NCBI GenBank assembly: GCA_036387415.1
Contig: DASVTU010000023.1
Coordinates: 113,539 to 177,538, forward strand
DNA length: 64,000 nt
Direction of reading: 5' to 3'
Origin: DASVTU01 sp036387415
Lineage (GTDB): Bacteria; Acidobacteriota; Blastocatellia; Pyrinomonadales; Pyrinomonadaceae
Shown: piece after piece, positions 8,220 to 18,216 of the stretch
Numbering within the stretch: the stretch's first letter is position 1
Layout of the letters: the number at the start of each line of letters is the position of its first letter
Program-made: the position numbers and the translations under genes
The notes under the pieces: model-generated
Told to the model about the DNA's origin: nothing
Databases searched by the model: none
What the model saw: the letters and a program-made list of their open reading frames with translations, nothing else

Positions 8220-10447
8220 CAGTCGGTGAGGGCGTCGGTTTGTGCGATGCGTTGTTGGAGTGCTTCTTGGAGTTGCGCGCCGAGTTTGGGGTGTTGTTGG
8301 ATAAGTTTGTTGAGTTGTTCGCGTTGGAGGGTGATGAAGATGCTCGGAACTAGAGTGACGACGGTGGCGGTCGTGGGAATGTCGGCGAGGAGAGCGATTT
8401 CGCCGAAGTAGTCGCCATCGACGAGCGTGGCGATGTGATGGACGTGGCCGTCGTCGTCCAGAGCGCGGACGGCGACTTTACCGCGAATGATGATGTAGAA
8501 GCGGTTGCCCTCGTCGCCCTCCGTGATGACGGCGCGATGCGACGGGACGCGTTCCGTGATGAACATCTCGGAGATGTCGCGTAGGTAAGACGCGTCGAGG
8601 TCTTTGAACAGAGGCACATCGCGCAGCATGTCAACGTCCGTGACGCGCAGGTCGCCCGTCGCCGACATCGACGTACCGTTTTGCCGACGCCACATCGCCG
8701 CATAACTGCCGCCTAGTTGCAGCAGATTTTCGTGCGCGCCGTGTTCGATGAGCTTGCCTTCCTTGAAGACGAAAACGTGGTCGTAATCAACGACCGACTT
8801 CAAGCGATGTGTGACGGAGACGACGGTGCGACCGAGCGAGACGCGTTCGAGTGTGTCGTTGATGGCGGCTTCGGTGGCGGGGTCGAGCGCGGAGGTGGCT
8901 TCGTCGAGGATGATGAGCGACGGGTTGCGAATGAGCGCGCGTGCGATGGCGACGCGTTGGCGTTGGCCGCCGGAGAGACGCCCGCCGCGCTCGCCCACCA
9001 ACGTGTCGTAGCCTTCGGGCATCTGCACAACGATGTCGTGGAGTTCCGCCGCACGCGCCGCCGCTTCCACTTCCGCGTCGGTCGCTTCCAGTTTGCCGAG
9101 TCGAATATTCTCGCGCACGCTCATGTTAAAGAGAAAACTTTCCTGAAAGACGATGCCCACTTGTTTGTAGAGCGAGTCGAGTTGGGCGCGGCGCAGGTCG
9201 ATGCCGTCAAAGATGACTGCGCCCTGTTGCGGGTCGTAGAAGCGCATGATGAGATGGAGGTTGGTGCTCTTGCCGCAACCACTGTGGCCGACGAAGGCGA
9301 CGCGCGCTCCCGCCGGAAGATGCATCTGGACGTTGATGAGATTCGCCTGTTGAGCCGTGTAGCCGAAAGAAACATTGTCGAAGCGGATGCCCTCGGACAA
9401 AAAGGGAAGCGGCAGGGCGTCGGGCGCTTCCGTGACGGTCGGTTGCTCGTCGAGTAGTTCGCGCACGCGTTGCATGCCGCCCGTCGCTTGCAAGAGCGTC
9501 GGCGTCACCGCCGTCAGACCCATGACCGACGTGCTGACCGTGAAGAACAGCGCGTTGAAAGAGACGAGCGAGCCGATGGAGAGCGAGCCGTGATAGGCGA
9601 GATACGAACCGCCGCCGATGAGCAAGACGTTAAAGAGCAGCATGCCGATGTTGGGGCTGCGCTCCACGACGTAGCTGAGAAAATTGAACCGCGTCGCCAG
9701 CGCGGCGAGACGCTCCGACTGTGAATCGAAGTTGGCGAGGACGGATTGCCTGAGACTGAACGCCTTGACGATTTGTTGCGCGCCGAGATTCTCATGAATG
9801 ACGCTCGTCAGCGCAGACTGTTCGCCGCGCAGCCGATACCCCACCTTGAGCGCACGCGGCCCCAAAATCTTCGGCCCCACGACGCACAGAGGAAGCCCCG
9901 CCATCGCAACGAGCGCGAGACGCCAGTCGAGTGTGAAGAGGACGGAGGTACTAAAAATGATATTGATGGCGCAGAGCAACGCACCGGGAATGCCGAGCAC
10001 AATCGCGTTTTCGACGGCGTTCAAATCCGACGAAAAACGCGATGCCAAATCGCCCGTCTGCGAACGCGCATAGAAACCGAGCGACAGGCGTTGCAGATGT
10101 GCGAACATCTCTCTGCGTAGGTCGCTGAGGATGCGCGAGCCGAGCCACGCGTACAGGTAATCGCGCACGACTTGCGCGGCGGCGGTGAGCAGGAAGCCGA
10201 CGCCGAGGCCAACGAGGACGAGACTCAAGACCCTTGCGTCGCGCGGGGTGATGGCAAAGTCGATGATGAACTTGAGGCTGAGCGCGAGGAGAATCGTAAA
10301 CGCCCCTTCGAGCACCAGTGTCGCCAACAGGATGACGGCGCGCGGCGTGTAAGGCTTCACGTAGCCCAACAAAATTCTCAAAAGCCGCGTCGGCCTCATC
10401 ATCCTCGCGTCGGAGTCGCCGGAATGTTCTCTCGTCTCGTTTGACAT
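8219..10447 (-). CDS. ABC exporter (fused permease-ATPase) with C-terminal cyclic-nucleotide-binding domain
   Basis: A 742-residue protein. Residues about 25-320 form the six-helix exporter domain (start of TM1: PYTPRAVILLATLVLEGAF). The nucleotide-binding domain has Walker A GHSGCGKST, signature LSGGQRQRVAIARAL and Walker B LIILDEATSALD. Residues about 610-740 add a cNMP-binding beta-roll (LFKDLDASYLRDISEMF; GDEGNRFYIIIRGKVAV; GDYFGEIALLADIPTTATV), where FGEIALL matches the phosphate-binding cassette; the usual RxA Arg is replaced by PTTA, so ligand binding is uncertain. Half-size exporters of the MsbA/LmrA type work as homodimers on lipids or drugs. I chose the ATG at 10447, 7 bases after the upstream gene ends; an earlier ATG would overlap it. 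The fusion suggests a transporter gated by a small ligand. Confidence 0.85.
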   Translation of the reverse strand: MSNETREHSGDSDARMMRPTRLLRILLGYVKPYTPRAVILLATLVLEGAFTILLALSLKFIIDFAITPRDARVLSLVLVGLGVGFLLTAAAQVVRDYLYAWLGSRILSDLRREMFAHLQRLSLGFYARSQTGDLASRFSSDLNAVENAIVLGIPGALLCAINIIFSTSVLFTLDWRLALVAMAGLPLCVVGPKILGPRALKVGYRLRGEQSALTSVIHENLGAQQIVKAFSLRQSVLANFDSQSERLAALATRFNFLSYVVERSPNIGMLLFNVLLIGGGSYLAYHGSLSIGSLVSFNALFFTVSTSVMGLTAVTPTLLQATGGMQRVRELLDEQPTVTEAPDALPLPFLSEGIRFDNVSFGYTAQQANLINVQMHLPAGARVAFVGHSGCGKSTNLHLIMRFYDPQQGAVIFDGIDLRRAQLDSLYKQVGIVFQESFLFNMSVRENIRLGKLEATDAEVEAAARAAELHDIVVQMPEGYDTLVGERGGRLSGGQRQRVAIARALIRNPSLIILDEATSALDPATEAAINDTLERVSLGRTVVSVTHRLKSVVDYDHVFVFKEGKLIEHGAHENLLQLGGSYAAMWRRQNGTSMSATGDLRVTDVDMLRDVPLFKDLDASYLRDISEMFITERVPSHRAVITEGDEGNRFYIIIRGKVAVRALDDDGHVHHIATLVDGDYFGEIALLADIPTTATVVTLVPSIFITLQREQLNKLIQQHPKLGAQLQEALQQRIAQTDALTD

Positions 10448-10454
10448 AAACCGT

Positions 10455-11609
10455 CTAACTATCGACGACGCTTTCATCAATCCTGATATTTCGCGCGGCG
10501 AGCGCAGCGACGAACGCGTCAGGCGGCACGCAACGTTCCTGCGGCGTCGCGCCCTTCTCGCGGATGTCGCCGCGCGCCATCATTTGCGCGATGATGGAGG
10601 CGGGAAAAGCGGTTGTCCGCATCATGGCGCTCAAGCCGTTCTGTTGGTCGAAGCGGTCGATGATGTCGTAACGAAGCGTCTGCTGCTTGCCGTCGAGACG
10701 CCCTCGGAATTCGACGCGAACCAGCACCACGTCAGGCCCGTCGGCGGGCAAATGTTTCAAGAGACAGGCGGCGAGGACGCGTCGCGGCGAGACGTGTGCG
10801 CCGTCGTCAAACGACATCTCTTCGCTCGCGGCGAGGCCGAGGTCGATGAGGAGTTTGAACTGTTCGCAGTGTCCCGGATAACGAATCGTTTTGTAGTCGA
10901 GTTCGGCGACGCGACCGAGAAAAGTCTCCGGTAGCGTCGAAGTGCCGCCCGAAGTTTGAAAGGCTTCCATGCGACCGAAAGGCGCGGGAAACTCAAGCGT
11001 CTCGGTCTCCGTCATCGAATCTATTTCCACAATCTGACCACCACGCACGACGCGCGCACGCTCGACATACTCGTTGATTAAGCCTTCGACAGAAAAGACG
11101 ATTTGATAATTGAGCGGCGGCGCAGGCGCTTGCGGCAAGCCGCCGACGCGTATGTGAATGGCTTCCAGTTGCTCGAAGCGCGCCGCGCCGTGTGCGACGA
11201 GCACGGAGACCATGCCGGGCGCGAGGCCGCAATCGGGAATGACGTTGATACCTGCGGCGCGTGCTTCGGCGTCGAGCGCGAGTTCGGAGGCGACGACGGT
11301 GTTGTTGCCGCCGAGGTCGCAGAAATTTGTCCGCGCGGCGATGGCGGCGCGTGCGAGCGCGAGGTTGTGATGATAGACGACGCAACTAATGGCGGCATCG
11401 TGCCCGCGCATCAAATCCACGACGCGCGACTCGTCTCTCACGTCGATTTCGACGGGGCGGAGTTTGTCGCTGTTGACCGTTTCGGCGACGGCGCGCGCGC
11501 GTTCGATGTCCATGTCGGCGACGGTGACGTGTCGGGCTTCGGAGTTGTGTGCGAGGTCGAAGGCCGCGCCGAGTCCCATGCGCCCGCTGCCGAGTACGAG
11601 AATCTTCAT
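10455..11609 (-). CDS. Saccharopine dehydrogenase family protein
   Basis: A 384-residue protein with an N-terminal Rossmann motif (MKILVLGSGRMGLGAAFDL) and the Asp-rich DIERARAVAETV after beta-2, then the family's catalytic and dimerisation region (NVIPDCGLAPGMVSVLVAH; GLPQAPAPPLNYQIVFSVEG). Relatives reduce or oxidise amino-acid adducts such as saccharopine, or carboxynorspermidine. The exact substrate is open; lysine catabolism is the most usual role of close relatives. The start at 11609 removes a 56-residue unconserved extension and has GGAG 11 bases upstream. It is followed by the ABC exporter after 7 bases, so the two are probably cotranscribed. Confidence 0.85.
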   Translation of the reverse strand: MKILVLGSGRMGLGAAFDLAHNSEARHVTVADMDIERARAVAETVNSDKLRPVEIDVRDESRVVDLMRGHDAAISCVVYHHNLALARAAIAARTNFCDLGGNNTVVASELALDAEARAAGINVIPDCGLAPGMVSVLVAHGAARFEQLEAIHIRVGGLPQAPAPPLNYQIVFSVEGLINEYVERARVVRGGQIVEIDSMTETETLEFPAPFGRMEAFQTSGGTSTLPETFLGRVAELDYKTIRYPGHCEQFKLLIDLGLAASEEMSFDDGAHVSPRRVLAACLLKHLPADGPDVVLVRVEFRGRLDGKQQTLRYDIIDRFDQQNGLSAMMRTTAFPASIIAQMMARGDIREKGATPQERCVPPDAFVAALAARNIRIDESVVDS

Positions 11610-11750
11610 ACGGGTTTTCTCCGTGTGCGAATCGAAAAGCGGATGCCAGTTTACACAGGAGCGCGATTGTGCAGAAGGACGGAGGGCGTTTGAGGGGAAT
11701 GGTGTAGGAACGCCGGAGCGTTTCGCGCGTGGTCGGTCGTCGCAAAAAAA

Positions 11751-11778
11751 ATTGAGCGCGCCGGATGGCACGCTCAAT
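11751..11778 (-). terminator. Rho-independent terminator
   Basis: A 12-bp stem with one mismatch (11751-11762 with 11767-11778) and loop GGAT. On the minus strand it is followed by eight T (complement of 11744-11751). It lies 26 bases after the small secreted protein gene ending at 11805. Confidence 0.9.
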
Positions 11779-11804
11779 CATCGGGGTTTGAATGTCGGTC
11801 GTGG

Positions 11805-12359
11805 TTAGTAAGGCCAGCGACGACCGTTGTTGCGGTCGCGTCCGTAACCGCCGTTGTTGAAGCGGATATTGTAGGCGTCGGCGATGAGACGGAGGTCGGA
11901 ACGCATCCGGCTCCATTCGGATTCGACGCGACCGTCGAGACGATTGCGCGAGAGAAAGCGGTCGATGCGCGCGGCGACTTGCAGAAGCTCGCGGGCTTCG
12001 GATTGGCTGCGGTTCAAATCGCGTTCGTTGAAGCGGTTTCGCAGACGGCTCGCGGCGGTGCGAAAGTCTCGCCCGGCCTGATTGATGCGGTCTTCGCGGT
12101 AGGTGTCGTCGTAGCGGCTGCGGTCGAGCGCGCTGTCGAGACGGTTCTCGAAATCGTCGCTCCTGTCTTCGACGCGACGGATGGCGTCGCGCAGGCCGCG
12201 ATAGTCGTAGCCTCTGCCGTAGCGGTCGTTGTCGCGGTTGCGCCCGCGACTCCACCACGGTTCGTTGGACTGTGCCGAAGCGGTCAAGACGGGCAAGAGA
12301 AGTGCGACGAATGCTGCGGCAACCACAGTCGAAAATATGCGTCGGTTGGTCATCTTCAT
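11805..12359 (-). CDS. Secreted helical Arg/Asp-rich protein of unknown function
   Basis: A 184-residue protein with AAGGAG 3 bases before the ATG (an inner ATG two codons later is better spaced) and a signal peptide ending TASAQ. The mature part is dominated by Arg, Asp and Tyr: a YGRGYDYRGLRDAIRRVED segment, then amphipathic helices (FRTAASRLRNRFNERDLNRS; AARIDRFLSRNRLDGRVESE). The C-terminus is Gly/Asn/Arg-rich. The pattern resembles small periplasmic helical proteins common in Acidobacteria and Planctomycetes. No catalytic motif is visible. It has its own terminator. Confidence 0.75.
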   Translation of the reverse strand: MKMTNRRIFSTVVAAAFVALLLPVLTASAQSNEPWWSRGRNRDNDRYGRGYDYRGLRDAIRRVEDRSDDFENRLDSALDRSRYDDTYREDRINQAGRDFRTAASRLRNRFNERDLNRSQSEARELLQVAARIDRFLSRNRLDGRVESEWSRMRSDLRLIADAYNIRFNNGGYGRDRNNGRRWPY

Positions 12360-12654
12360 AATCTCCTTGCGAATTTTTCCGGGGCGACCGGGACATCTTG
12401 GGCGCGCGAGGTGTGCCGAAATCCGGTCTGCCAGTTTGGTCGCTTCATCCGGGGACGACCAGAGGATGAAACGCTCCTGCGGCGAGCCATCGCAAGCGTT
12501 GTGCCGCGAGTTGGCGAGCGACGCAGACGCGTCAGGAAAAGGGAGTCAGTGAAGTTAAACGCCTGTGCTGTCTCGCCTTAACTTCGCGCACGCCGCGACC
12601 GCGCGACGTTCCAAAACGTGCAACGCCTGACGCAAATCGTCGGGAGCGGAGAGG

Positions 12655-13176
12655 TTAAGCGTCGATGAGTTTGGTGAGGTGACGGCGGAGGCGTTCTTCT
12701 TGAAGCTCGGTGCGCGTGCCCGTGGTTTCAAGGATGAACCACTGCGGCGCGCCGTGTTGGTTCTGTACGAGCAGGAGGTCTTCGCCCGCCGCGCGGTTGC
12801 CGAAATGACCGACGCGCGCCGAGGCCAGCCCGCCGCCGCGAACGATGCCGTCGCGCGGTGTGCGCGGCCAACCCGCTTCGACTGTCAGCGCACGCACGCC
12901 GGAACGCAGCGTTAACTGCGTGCCGACCATCGTGGACGCGCCGATGGGAAAACGATGCGGCTCGCTACGCGAGAGCGCGATGGCGGCTCCGGCGCGATTG
13001 GCCTCGCCCGCGAGCGCAGTGAAGGCTTCAATCAACCAGTTGACGCCCGTCGAACGTGCCATATCGTTGGTCGCGCGTAGCGAGAGATAGTCGGCCACGT
13101 CGCTGCGCCCTGCGGCACGCGCGCGTTGCTGCGCCTCCGCCATTTTCTGTTCCCATTCGATGTCCAGTTGGTTCAC
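12655..13176 (-). CDS. Hypothetical protein, 173 residues
   Basis: A soluble protein without signal peptide. The N-terminus is helical (MNQLDIEWEQKMAEAQQRARAAGR) and the rest looks like a mixed beta domain (GTQLTLRSGVRALTVEAGWP; GGLASARVGHFGN; QNQHGAPQWFILE). It ends near a highly charged TELQEERLRRHLTKLIDA helix. I do not recognise it. Coding is supported by codon pattern and by fitting exactly between neighbours. The 295-base gap on its 3' side (12360-12654) shows only a weak 8-bp hairpin near 12552-12588. Confidence 0.6.
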   Translation of the reverse strand: MNQLDIEWEQKMAEAQQRARAAGRSDVADYLSLRATNDMARSTGVNWLIEAFTALAGEANRAGAAIALSRSEPHRFPIGASTMVGTQLTLRSGVRALTVEAGWPRTPRDGIVRGGGLASARVGHFGNRAAGEDLLLVQNQHGAPQWFILETTGTRTELQEERLRRHLTKLIDA

Positions 13177-13309
13177 TTGCGCGCCGTGCCCTCCGTGCTC
13201 TGCGGTGATTGACGACTCGCGCCGTCGTGGCGTGCGATGTTATCATGCGCGCCCGAACCATCATAAATTTCATGCGCTCATGATTTCAAATCCACCGCAC
13301 AGGATACCA

Positions 13310-15106
13310 ATGCGTCATCACATGCAACGTCTCATAGCTTCGGTTCTCGCGTCCGCCATCTTCGCCGCCACGCTCGCCGCCGGAGCGGGCGCGCAACAGA
13401 GCACACGCCAACCTCAACCGCAACGTAGCAACAACGCAAACAACGCGCAGACCACAAACCGTCCGGCGCAACGCCGCAACGCCGCGACCGCCGCCGCTGC
13501 TTCGACGCGCCCGCGTCTCGTCCTGCTCATCGTCGTTGACCAGTTTCGTTATGACTATCTCGAACGCTTCGGCGACCTGTTTGTGGCGGGCGGTCTGGGG
13601 CGTCTGATGCGCGAGGGCGGTGTCTGGACAAACGCGAACTACGACCACATTCCGACCGAAACCGCGCCCGGCCATGCGACGACCATGACGGGCACGTGGC
13701 CTGCCGAGAATGGCATCATCGGCAACGAATGGTACGACCGCGACGCGGGCAGGCGTGTGACGAATGTTTCAGACGATACGGCACGACTCTTGGGCGGTGG
13801 CGCGGAGGAGAGAGCATCCAGCCCACGTCGTCTGCTGGCTTCGACCGTCGGCGACGAGTTGCGGCTCGCTACGGTGGGACGCGCCAAAGTTATCGGCGTC
13901 TCGACCAAAGACCGCGCCGCGATTCTCCCCGCCGGTCGTCATGCGACGGCGGCCTACTGGTACAGTTCGCAAGTCGGCCACATGGTTTCGAGCAACTACT
14001 ATTTCAACCAGTTGCCCGAATGGGTCACGCGCTTCAACGATACGAAGCCCGCCGATAAATTCTTCGGCGCGCGTTGGGAGCGACTCTTGCCGGAAGCCGA
14101 ATACAAGAACCGTACCGGAGAGGATGCGCCGCCGTGGGAAAGCATCGGCGAGGTAAAAGACACCAACACTTTTCCGCACGTCATCACGGGCGGCGCAGCA
14201 GCCATCGGCAGAGAGTTTTACGACGCCATTAACTATTCGCCTTTCGCCAACGACCTTCTGCTCGAATTCGCGCACCAAGCGTTGATTAACGAATCGCTCG
14301 GCGCAGACGCCGACACAGACGTGCTCTCCGTCAGCTTTTCAGCCAACGACATCGTTGGACACCGCTTCGGCCCCTACAGCCACGAAGCGATGGATATGAC
14401 GTTGCGCGTCGATAGGCAGATTGAAACACTCCTGAATTTCGTTGACCAGCGCGTCGGACTCCGCAACACGCTCATCGCCTTCACCGCCGACCACGGCGTC
14501 GCCCCGACGCCGGAACACGCCGCCGCTTTGAATCTTCCCGGCGGGCGCGTCAAAGTCTCGGAATTGCTGACGGCTGTCCGCAACGGCATTAGGTCGCACT
14601 ACGCGCGCGGAAGCGACGCGCCCGACGCCACCGCCGACTATGTTCTGACCTATTCCAACAACAACATCTACTTCAACACCGTCGCGCTCCGACGCGACCG
14701 CATCAACCGTCAGGAGATTGAACGCGTGGCCGGAGAAGCGGCCATGACCGTGCCCGGCATCGCGCGCTACTTTACGCGCACGCAACTTGAAAATGGCGCG
14801 ATTTCGCCCGCCGATGCGGTGGCGCGTCGTGCGCTTCACGGATTCAATCCGCGTCGCAGCGGCGATGTCGTCGTCGTACAGGATGCCTTCAAATATCTGT
14901 CCGACTTCTCGACGGGAGCGACGCACGGCACGCCTTACGTCTACGACACACACGTCCCCGTCATCCTGATGGGCGCGGGCGTCGTGCCCGGAAGATACCC
15001 GCACGAAGCCGCGCCCTCCGACATCGCGCCGACGCTCTCCGCGCTCCTACGCATCACCAAGCCAAGCAACGCCACCGGGCGAGTTTTAATCGAAGGGATT
15101 AAGTAA
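13310..15106 (+). CDS. Secreted PafA-like alkaline phosphatase / phosphodiesterase family protein
   Basis: A 598-residue protein. The start at 13310 is supported by AGGA 5 bases upstream and a signal peptide (MRHHMQRLIASVLASAIFAA). The alkaline-phosphatase-superfamily core shows the first metal Asp in LLIVVDQFRYDYL, the Thr nucleophile in PTETAPGHATTMTG, the second metal site in SFSANDIVGHRFGP (Asp/His) and FTADHGVAPTP (Asp-His), and a final His in TGATHGTPYVYDTHVP. This matches calcium/zinc-type PafA phosphomonoesterases, which release phosphate from organic esters in the periplasm. The window also holds a Pho block, so phosphate scavenging is plausible, though no Pho-type site was found here. 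Confidence 0.9.
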   Translation: MRHHMQRLIASVLASAIFAATLAAGAGAQQSTRQPQPQRSNNANNAQTTNRPAQRRNAATAAAASTRPRLVLLIVVDQFRYDYLERFGDLFVAGGLGRLMREGGVWTNANYDHIPTETAPGHATTMTGTWPAENGIIGNEWYDRDAGRRVTNVSDDTARLLGGGAEERASSPRRLLASTVGDELRLATVGRAKVIGVSTKDRAAILPAGRHATAAYWYSSQVGHMVSSNYYFNQLPEWVTRFNDTKPADKFFGARWERLLPEAEYKNRTGEDAPPWESIGEVKDTNTFPHVITGGAAAIGREFYDAINYSPFANDLLLEFAHQALINESLGADADTDVLSVSFSANDIVGHRFGPYSHEAMDMTLRVDRQIETLLNFVDQRVGLRNTLIAFTADHGVAPTPEHAAALNLPGGRVKVSELLTAVRNGIRSHYARGSDAPDATADYVLTYSNNNIYFNTVALRRDRINRQEIERVAGEAAMTVPGIARYFTRTQLENGAISPADAVARRALHGFNPRRSGDVVVVQDAFKYLSDFSTGATHGTPYVYDTHVPVILMGAGVVPGRYPHEAAPSDIAPTLSALLRITKPSNATGRVLIEGIK

Positions 15107-15120
15107 AAGTTTTGCCATCT

Positions 15121-18100
15121 ATGTTCACGAAATATCTACTGACGCTTTCTTTCATCATCCTTTTCATCTGCGCGCCGTCGAGCGTCGGCGCGGCGCAAGG
15201 CAAGCGCGCGAAGAAGACCGCGAAAAGCACTGCGGCTGCGAAAAAGGGAAACGCAGACAAACCTGCGCCGAAGAAGACGACGAACAACACGGCAAGCAAG
15301 ACTGCGAGCAAGACGGAGAAAAGCGCGTCGCCCGCCGTCGAGTTGAGCGAGGATGAAGCGAAAGCGAAGTTTGAGACAATCCTCAAACTCCCTCTGGCCG
15401 AACGCATCGAAGAACTGAAAAAATTCATCGACGCCAATCCGCGTTCCTCTCTCAAGTCACGCGCGTCGGAAAATCTGACGAGCGCACGCGCCGCGCTCGG
15501 CGACGAGCGTTTGCAGGCGGGTGATGCGGAGGGAGGCGTCAAGTTGTTTCAACGAGCGGTGGCGGAAGCGCCGACGGAGATTTCCGATAAGCTGTTCGTC
15601 GAAGTCATTTCGCAGTTGCCCGCGAATCTCTTTATACGCGGCGAACGCGAGGCGGCGTTTGAGTTGGCGCGTGTGATTGAGAAGCGCGTCGAGACGGACG
15701 CCAAACGTCTGCTCGTCGTCGCCGCGTTTTACCTGAGCGTCGAACAGCCCGCCGAGGCCGCGCGGCTCGCGGAGGCGGCGAGTCGTCTCGCGCCCGACAT
15801 GGCAGCCGCGCATCTCGCGCTCGGCAGAGCGCATCGCATCGCGCTCCAACTCGACAAGGCCGAAGCCGCGTTTCGTCGTGCGCTTCAACTTGATGCACAG
15901 TCGGCGGGCGCGCGTTACAACCTCGCAGACCTCGCACGCGCCGCCGGAAAACCCGAAGAGGCGCTCGCGCTTTATCGTCAACTCCTGACCGCCGCGCCGC
16001 AGGACAGAGGCGCGCAGAACGGCGTCATCCTCTCTCTCTTCGAGAGCGGCAAACGCGAGGAAGCCGAAAAGGAATTGGAGACGGCGCTTGCCGCCGACGC
16101 GCAAAATTTGCCGCTCCTCGTCGGCGCGGCGTGGTGGTATCTCTCGCAGAACGACATGGAACGTGCGTCGAAACTCGCCGCGCAGGCCGTCCAGATTGAG
16201 CCGCGCTACACCTGGGCGCAGATTGTTTTCGCGCGCACACTGATTGCACAGAAGCGACCGCTCGACGCCGAACAGTCGCTGCGTTTCGCGCGCCAGTACG
16301 GTCGTTTCCCGACGCTTGATTACGAACTCGCCAACGCCCTCGCTGCCGCCGGACTCTACGAGGAAGCAGCGGAAGAACTCGCGCAAACCTTCTCGCTCCG
16401 CGACGGCCAAATCGAAACACGACTCGCCGGACGCACGCCCGTCGCCGCCGAAAATTTCATCGAACTGCTCGCCGCCGAGCGTCGCGCCAGCGTCTCGCAA
16501 CCCACTTCGCCCGACACGCCCGCCAACGCGCGCATGCTCAAAGGCTTGCTCAAACTCTATCTCGCCACCGCCGACCGGAGCAGCAACGTCCGCTCAAACA
16601 ACGCCAAAGAAGACGCCAAACCTTCCTCCGTCGAACTCTTGAAATCGGCGACCGACGAATTCGTCAGTCACGGCGCGGAAGCCATGCGCGCCTTTCGTCA
16701 AATCTACGCCGCCGCGCGTCTCGCCAAGTACAATGCCACCACGACGACAGCGACGCCCGACGCCGCGATGCAAAACGCGACGTGGCAAACCGTGCTCGAA
16801 GCGACCGATGCGGCGATGAGCGGAGTCGAAGCCGCGCTCAATCTGCCCGTGGCAACCGTGGCCGTCGTCGCCGACGAGTTGCGCGATGTCCGCGCACGCG
16901 CCAACGCCTCCGGCGCGAGCACCAACGCCCCAGACCTCCCGCGCACCGTCCTCTCCAACATCATGCGCGGGCGCGTCGAAGACCTCGCCGGATGGGCTTT
17001 GTTCAATCAAGGCAAGACGGCGGAAGCGGTCGTGCGTCTACGACGCGCCACCAGCGTCCTCCCGCCCGACAGCCCCTGGTCGCGCACCGCTCACTGGCAT
17101 CTCGGTAACGCCCTCGAAGCCAATGGCAACCATCCCGAAGCCCTCAACGCCTATCTCAAAAGCTACACCCCGCGCTCGCCCGACCCCGCGCGCCGCGCCA
17201 TCATCGAAAGAGTCTACCGACGCATCAACGGCTCGCTCGAAGGTCTCGACGCCAAACTCGGAGCCGACACCCTCTCAAGCATCGCCCGTCCCACCCCCAA
17301 CGACCTCGCGCCCGCAACCACCGCGACAACAAGCCAAACGTCCCCCGTCGTCACAACCGACACAAAACCCTCAACAACCACCCCCACGCTCACACCGACG
17401 CCCCTGACTACATCGACGCCACTCTCCACGCCGACACCGCTAACGACCTCGACACCATCAATCGCCCCGACAACGCCCACGACCAACGCAACGCCAACGC
17501 CGACCAACGCGACAACGCCGACCACCACCAACCCCGCGCCCACCAATCCCACGCCCATGCCGCCCGTCGTCGCTGCCACGCCTGACCCCACGCCCACACC
17601 GACACCGACGCCTGACGTTTCTACACCAGCCCCTCCAACCGACACCGCACCCGCCCCACTTCCGACCCCCACGCCCTCGCCAACACCCGACCCGACGCCC
17701 ACCGCAACCCCCACCGCAACCCCCACACCGACGCCCGAAATCGCCGCCAACACCAAACCGACCACCACCGCAACGCCGACCCCTGAACCATCCGCCAACG
17801 CCAACACGACGAAGCAGAGAGTAACCGCACAACATCGAGTCGGCGCACGCAAGACCGACTGCACGCTCGCGCTCAACCAGAGCGAGTTGACGATTAATCA
17901 GGGCGCTTCAGCCCTCGTCACCGTCAGTCTCGACGGCTCCGACAAACTCTCCGGCGTCAAAGCTGCGACCCCCGACTGGGCGCACATCATCATTCTCTCC
18001 GAACCGCGCAACGACGCCGACAAACAGACCAACTCGGCTCGCTACACCATCTCCTCCATCGGCAAAACCGCAGGCGTCTACACCATCACCTTCACCTCTG

Positions 18101-18138
18101 CCTGCGGCGCGAAAGAGATAAAAGTCACAGTTAAGTAG
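15121..18138 (+). CDS. Large secreted TPR protein with Thr/Pro linker and C-terminal Ig-like domain
   Basis: A 1005-residue protein. I chose the ATG at 15121, which begins a signal peptide ending VGAAQ; a TTG lies 9 bases earlier. A Lys/Ala-rich stretch (25-65) is followed by tetratricopeptide repeats at about 130-430, e.g. AAHLALGRAHRIALQLDKAE, and an isolated TPR pair near 620-690. Residues about 720-895 are almost only Thr, Pro, Ala and Asn with TPTPTPT runs, a flexible spacer. The last 95 residues form a beta domain with two Cys and a BACON/Ig-like pattern (LNQSELTINQGASALVTVSL). TPRs probably scaffold a periplasmic complex; the linker would hold the end domain away. It lies 14 bases after the phosphatase gene, so it is likely in the same transcript. 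Confidence 0.8.
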   Translation: MFTKYLLTLSFIILFICAPSSVGAAQGKRAKKTAKSTAAAKKGNADKPAPKKTTNNTASKTASKTEKSASPAVELSEDEAKAKFETILKLPLAERIEELKKFIDANPRSSLKSRASENLTSARAALGDERLQAGDAEGGVKLFQRAVAEAPTEISDKLFVEVISQLPANLFIRGEREAAFELARVIEKRVETDAKRLLVVAAFYLSVEQPAEAARLAEAASRLAPDMAAAHLALGRAHRIALQLDKAEAAFRRALQLDAQSAGARYNLADLARAAGKPEEALALYRQLLTAAPQDRGAQNGVILSLFESGKREEAEKELETALAADAQNLPLLVGAAWWYLSQNDMERASKLAAQAVQIEPRYTWAQIVFARTLIAQKRPLDAEQSLRFARQYGRFPTLDYELANALAAAGLYEEAAEELAQTFSLRDGQIETRLAGRTPVAAENFIELLAAERRASVSQPTSPDTPANARMLKGLLKLYLATADRSSNVRSNNAKEDAKPSSVELLKSATDEFVSHGAEAMRAFRQIYAAARLAKYNATTTTATPDAAMQNATWQTVLEATDAAMSGVEAALNLPVATVAVVADELRDVRARANASGASTNAPDLPRTVLSNIMRGRVEDLAGWALFNQGKTAEAVVRLRRATSVLPPDSPWSRTAHWHLGNALEANGNHPEALNAYLKSYTPRSPDPARRAIIERVYRRINGSLEGLDAKLGADTLSSIARPTPNDLAPATTATTSQTSPVVTTDTKPSTTTPTLTPTPLTTSTPLSTPTPLTTSTPSIAPTTPTTNATPTPTNATTPTTTNPAPTNPTPMPPVVAATPDPTPTPTPTPDVSTPAPPTDTAPAPLPTPTPSPTPDPTPTATPTATPTPTPEIAANTKPTTTATPTPEPSANANTTKQRVTAQHRVGARKTDCTLALNQSELTINQGASALVTVSLDGSDKLSGVKAATPDWAHIIILSEPRNDADKQTNSARYTISSIGKTAGVYTITFTSACGAKEIKVTVK

Positions 18139-18216
18139 CGGCGACGACCATCGACGTGCCGCGTCCGTTTCATCCCTCGTCCCTCTGCCTGCATCCCTCA
18201 AAACTCGCTCGCCGCG

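Noticed and set aside
15457..16500. A 347-codon minus-strand frame
   Set aside because: Antisense of the TPR protein gene; no start signal or domain.
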